NCBI GenBank assembly: GCA_031278145.1 | Contig: JAITLA010000004.1 | Coordinates: 1 to 5,100, forward strand | From: Eubacteriales Family XIII. Incertae Sedis bacterium | GTDB taxonomy: Bacteria > Bacillota_A > Clostridia > Peptostreptococcales > Anaerovoracaceae | Direction of reading: 5' to 3' | Length of the DNA stretch: 5,100 nt | In this document: one piece after another, positions 4,193 through 5,100 of the stretch | How positions within the stretch are numbered: position 1 is the stretch's first letter | Layout: the number at the start of each line of letters is the position of its first letter | Made by a program: the position numbers and the translations under genes | Notes under the pieces: model-generated | Databases searched by the model: none | The model's input: the letters and a program-made list of their open reading frames with translations, nothing else | Told to the model about the DNA's origin: nothing

Positions 4193-5100
4193 TTGAAAAA
4201 GAGCAGAATGATTGCCATCGTGGCGCTCGTGATCCTGCTGGTGCTGATCGGACTTTGCGTGGCGCTCGTGGGATTCATCACGGACTTTCTGTGGTTCCGG
4301 GAGCTGGGCTACACGAGCGTATTCCTGAAGAAGCTGATCACGCAAATACAGATCGGTGTGCCCTTATTCATCATACTGACGGCGCTGGCCTACGTCTATC
4401 TGCTGTTCCTCAAGAAGGGATATCTGAAAAGCGTCGTCGCAACGGAGCCCTCTGTCGGGCCCAAGGCGCTGCGCTTCCTGTCGCTTGTTCTCTCGATGGT
4501 TGCGGCGGGCTTCATCACCTATCTGTCGGTTTCCGGGCTGTGGCTCGAGATCCTCAAGTTCACGAACAGCACGGACTTCGGGATCCGCGATCCGATATTC
4601 GATTTGGATGTGGCCTTCTACGTATTCAAGCTCAGGTGCATCACGCAGCTGAACGAGATCCTGATCAGCGTGATCATCACCTTCGTCGTACTGACCGTCG
4701 TGTTCTACTTCCTGCTGCTCAGCGTCTGCAAGCCCAAGCTGTTTGAGAGCGCTGCGGCGGGCGACGAGGACGACGAGGAGGAATCCCCCTATTCCGCGGG
4801 TTACGGCGGAAACGGCCCGTATGGGGACACCGTCAGCAAGGTCGTGGAAGCGATCCTGAAGCAGCTCGGGATCGGCGGTGTGGCGGGCAACAGAAGCGGA
4901 GCCGCGCGCAGACCCGCCGCCGGCGCAAAACCGATGAACAGCAATTTCAGGGAGATCCTGAACATCGCGTCCAATCAGGTCATCGTGCTCGGCGTCCTGT
5001 TCTTCCTGATGGTCAGCGTGAACTTCTTCCTGCGGCAATACGATCTCCTGTATTCGGACACGGGCGCGCTCTTCGGCGCGGGCTTCACGGATATCAACGT
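4193..5100 (+). CDS. UPF0182 family integral membrane protein (3' end outside window)
   Basis: The frame is open from TTG 4193 to the right edge (302 complete codons) and starts MKKSRMIAIVALVILL. It matches the N-terminal part of UPF0182 (Pfam PF03699), proteins of roughly 900 residues with several N-terminal membrane helices and a large extracytoplasmic region; their function is unknown. Family-like motifs are FLWFRELGYTSVF (32-44), FGIRDPIFDLDVAFYVFKL (129-147) and YDLLYSDTGALFGAGFTDIN (283-302). Likely membrane helices lie at 7-28, 52-73, 94-116, 155-178 and 258-280. Between helices 4 and 5 is a low-complexity loop with an acidic run (DEDDEEE, 191-197), a Gly/Tyr-rich patch and a basic Ala/Arg/Pro stretch. 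It follows pckA by 52 bp with no clear terminator and may be cotranscribed. The ATG-starting reading frame at 4186-4746 in another phase is only a shadow. Confidence 0.92.
   Translation, partial: MKKSRMIAIVALVILLVLIGLCVALVGFITDFLWFRELGYTSVFLKKLITQIQIGVPLFIILTALAYVYLLFLKKGYLKSVVATEPSVGPKALRFLSLVLSMVAAGFITYLSVSGLWLEILKFTNSTDFGIRDPIFDLDVAFYVFKLRCITQLNEILISVIITFVVLTVVFYFLLLSVCKPKLFESAAAGDEDDEEESPYSAGYGGNGPYGDTVSKVVEAILKQLGIGGVAGNRSGAARRPAAGAKPMNSNFREILNIASNQVIVLGVLFFLMVSVNFFLRQYDLLYSDTGALFGAGFTDIN

Noticed and set aside
4186..4746. 186-residue plus-strand reading frame starting MWFEKEQND
   Set aside because: It starts inside the ribosome-binding region of the UPF0182 gene and is its shadow in another phase. 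The hydrophobic helices and family motifs lie in the TTG frame.

Overview
The window looks like the chromosome of a GC-rich member of the Clostridia (Bacillota). This is inferred from strong AAGGAGG-type ribosome binding sites, sigma-70-type promoters, a CCA-encoding tRNA gene, a TTG start codon, and the gene families present: a clostridial-style zinc-ribbon/membrane protein, a divergent ATP-type PEP carboxykinase, and a UPF0182 membrane protein. No phage, transposon, CRISPR or plasmid genes are visible.

Layout. Bases 2-175 are the 3' end of a plus-strand gene I cannot firmly identify. Bases 176-320 are non-coding, with two inverted repeats but no convincing terminator. A tRNA-Lys(CUU) gene lies on the minus strand (321-396), with a near-consensus promoter (425-453) and an A-tract direct repeat where an UP element would sit. 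A separate plus-strand promoter (500-528) and strong ribosome binding site drive a 615-residue zinc-ribbon, single-pass membrane protein (561-2408). Its linker carries three families of tandem repeats (48, 39 and 30 bp). A fourth, 11-bp repeat starts inside its stop region and fills most of the gap to the next gene. That gene, at 2485-4140, encodes a 551-residue PEP carboxykinase-like enzyme. After a 52-bp gap, a UPF0182 integral membrane protein starts at TTG 4193 and runs off the right edge.

The three large genes are codirectional, with gaps of 76 and 52 bp and no clear intrinsic terminator between them, so one transcript from the 500-528 promoter is plausible but unproven. The carboxykinase would link oxaloacetate and phosphoenolpyruvate. 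The roles of the two membrane proteins are unknown, and no direct functional link among the three can be read from the sequence. The least ordinary features are the repeat-built zinc-ribbon protein and the carboxykinase, which keeps catalytic landmarks but departs from the family signature. I see no strong case for a wholly new multi-gene system here.
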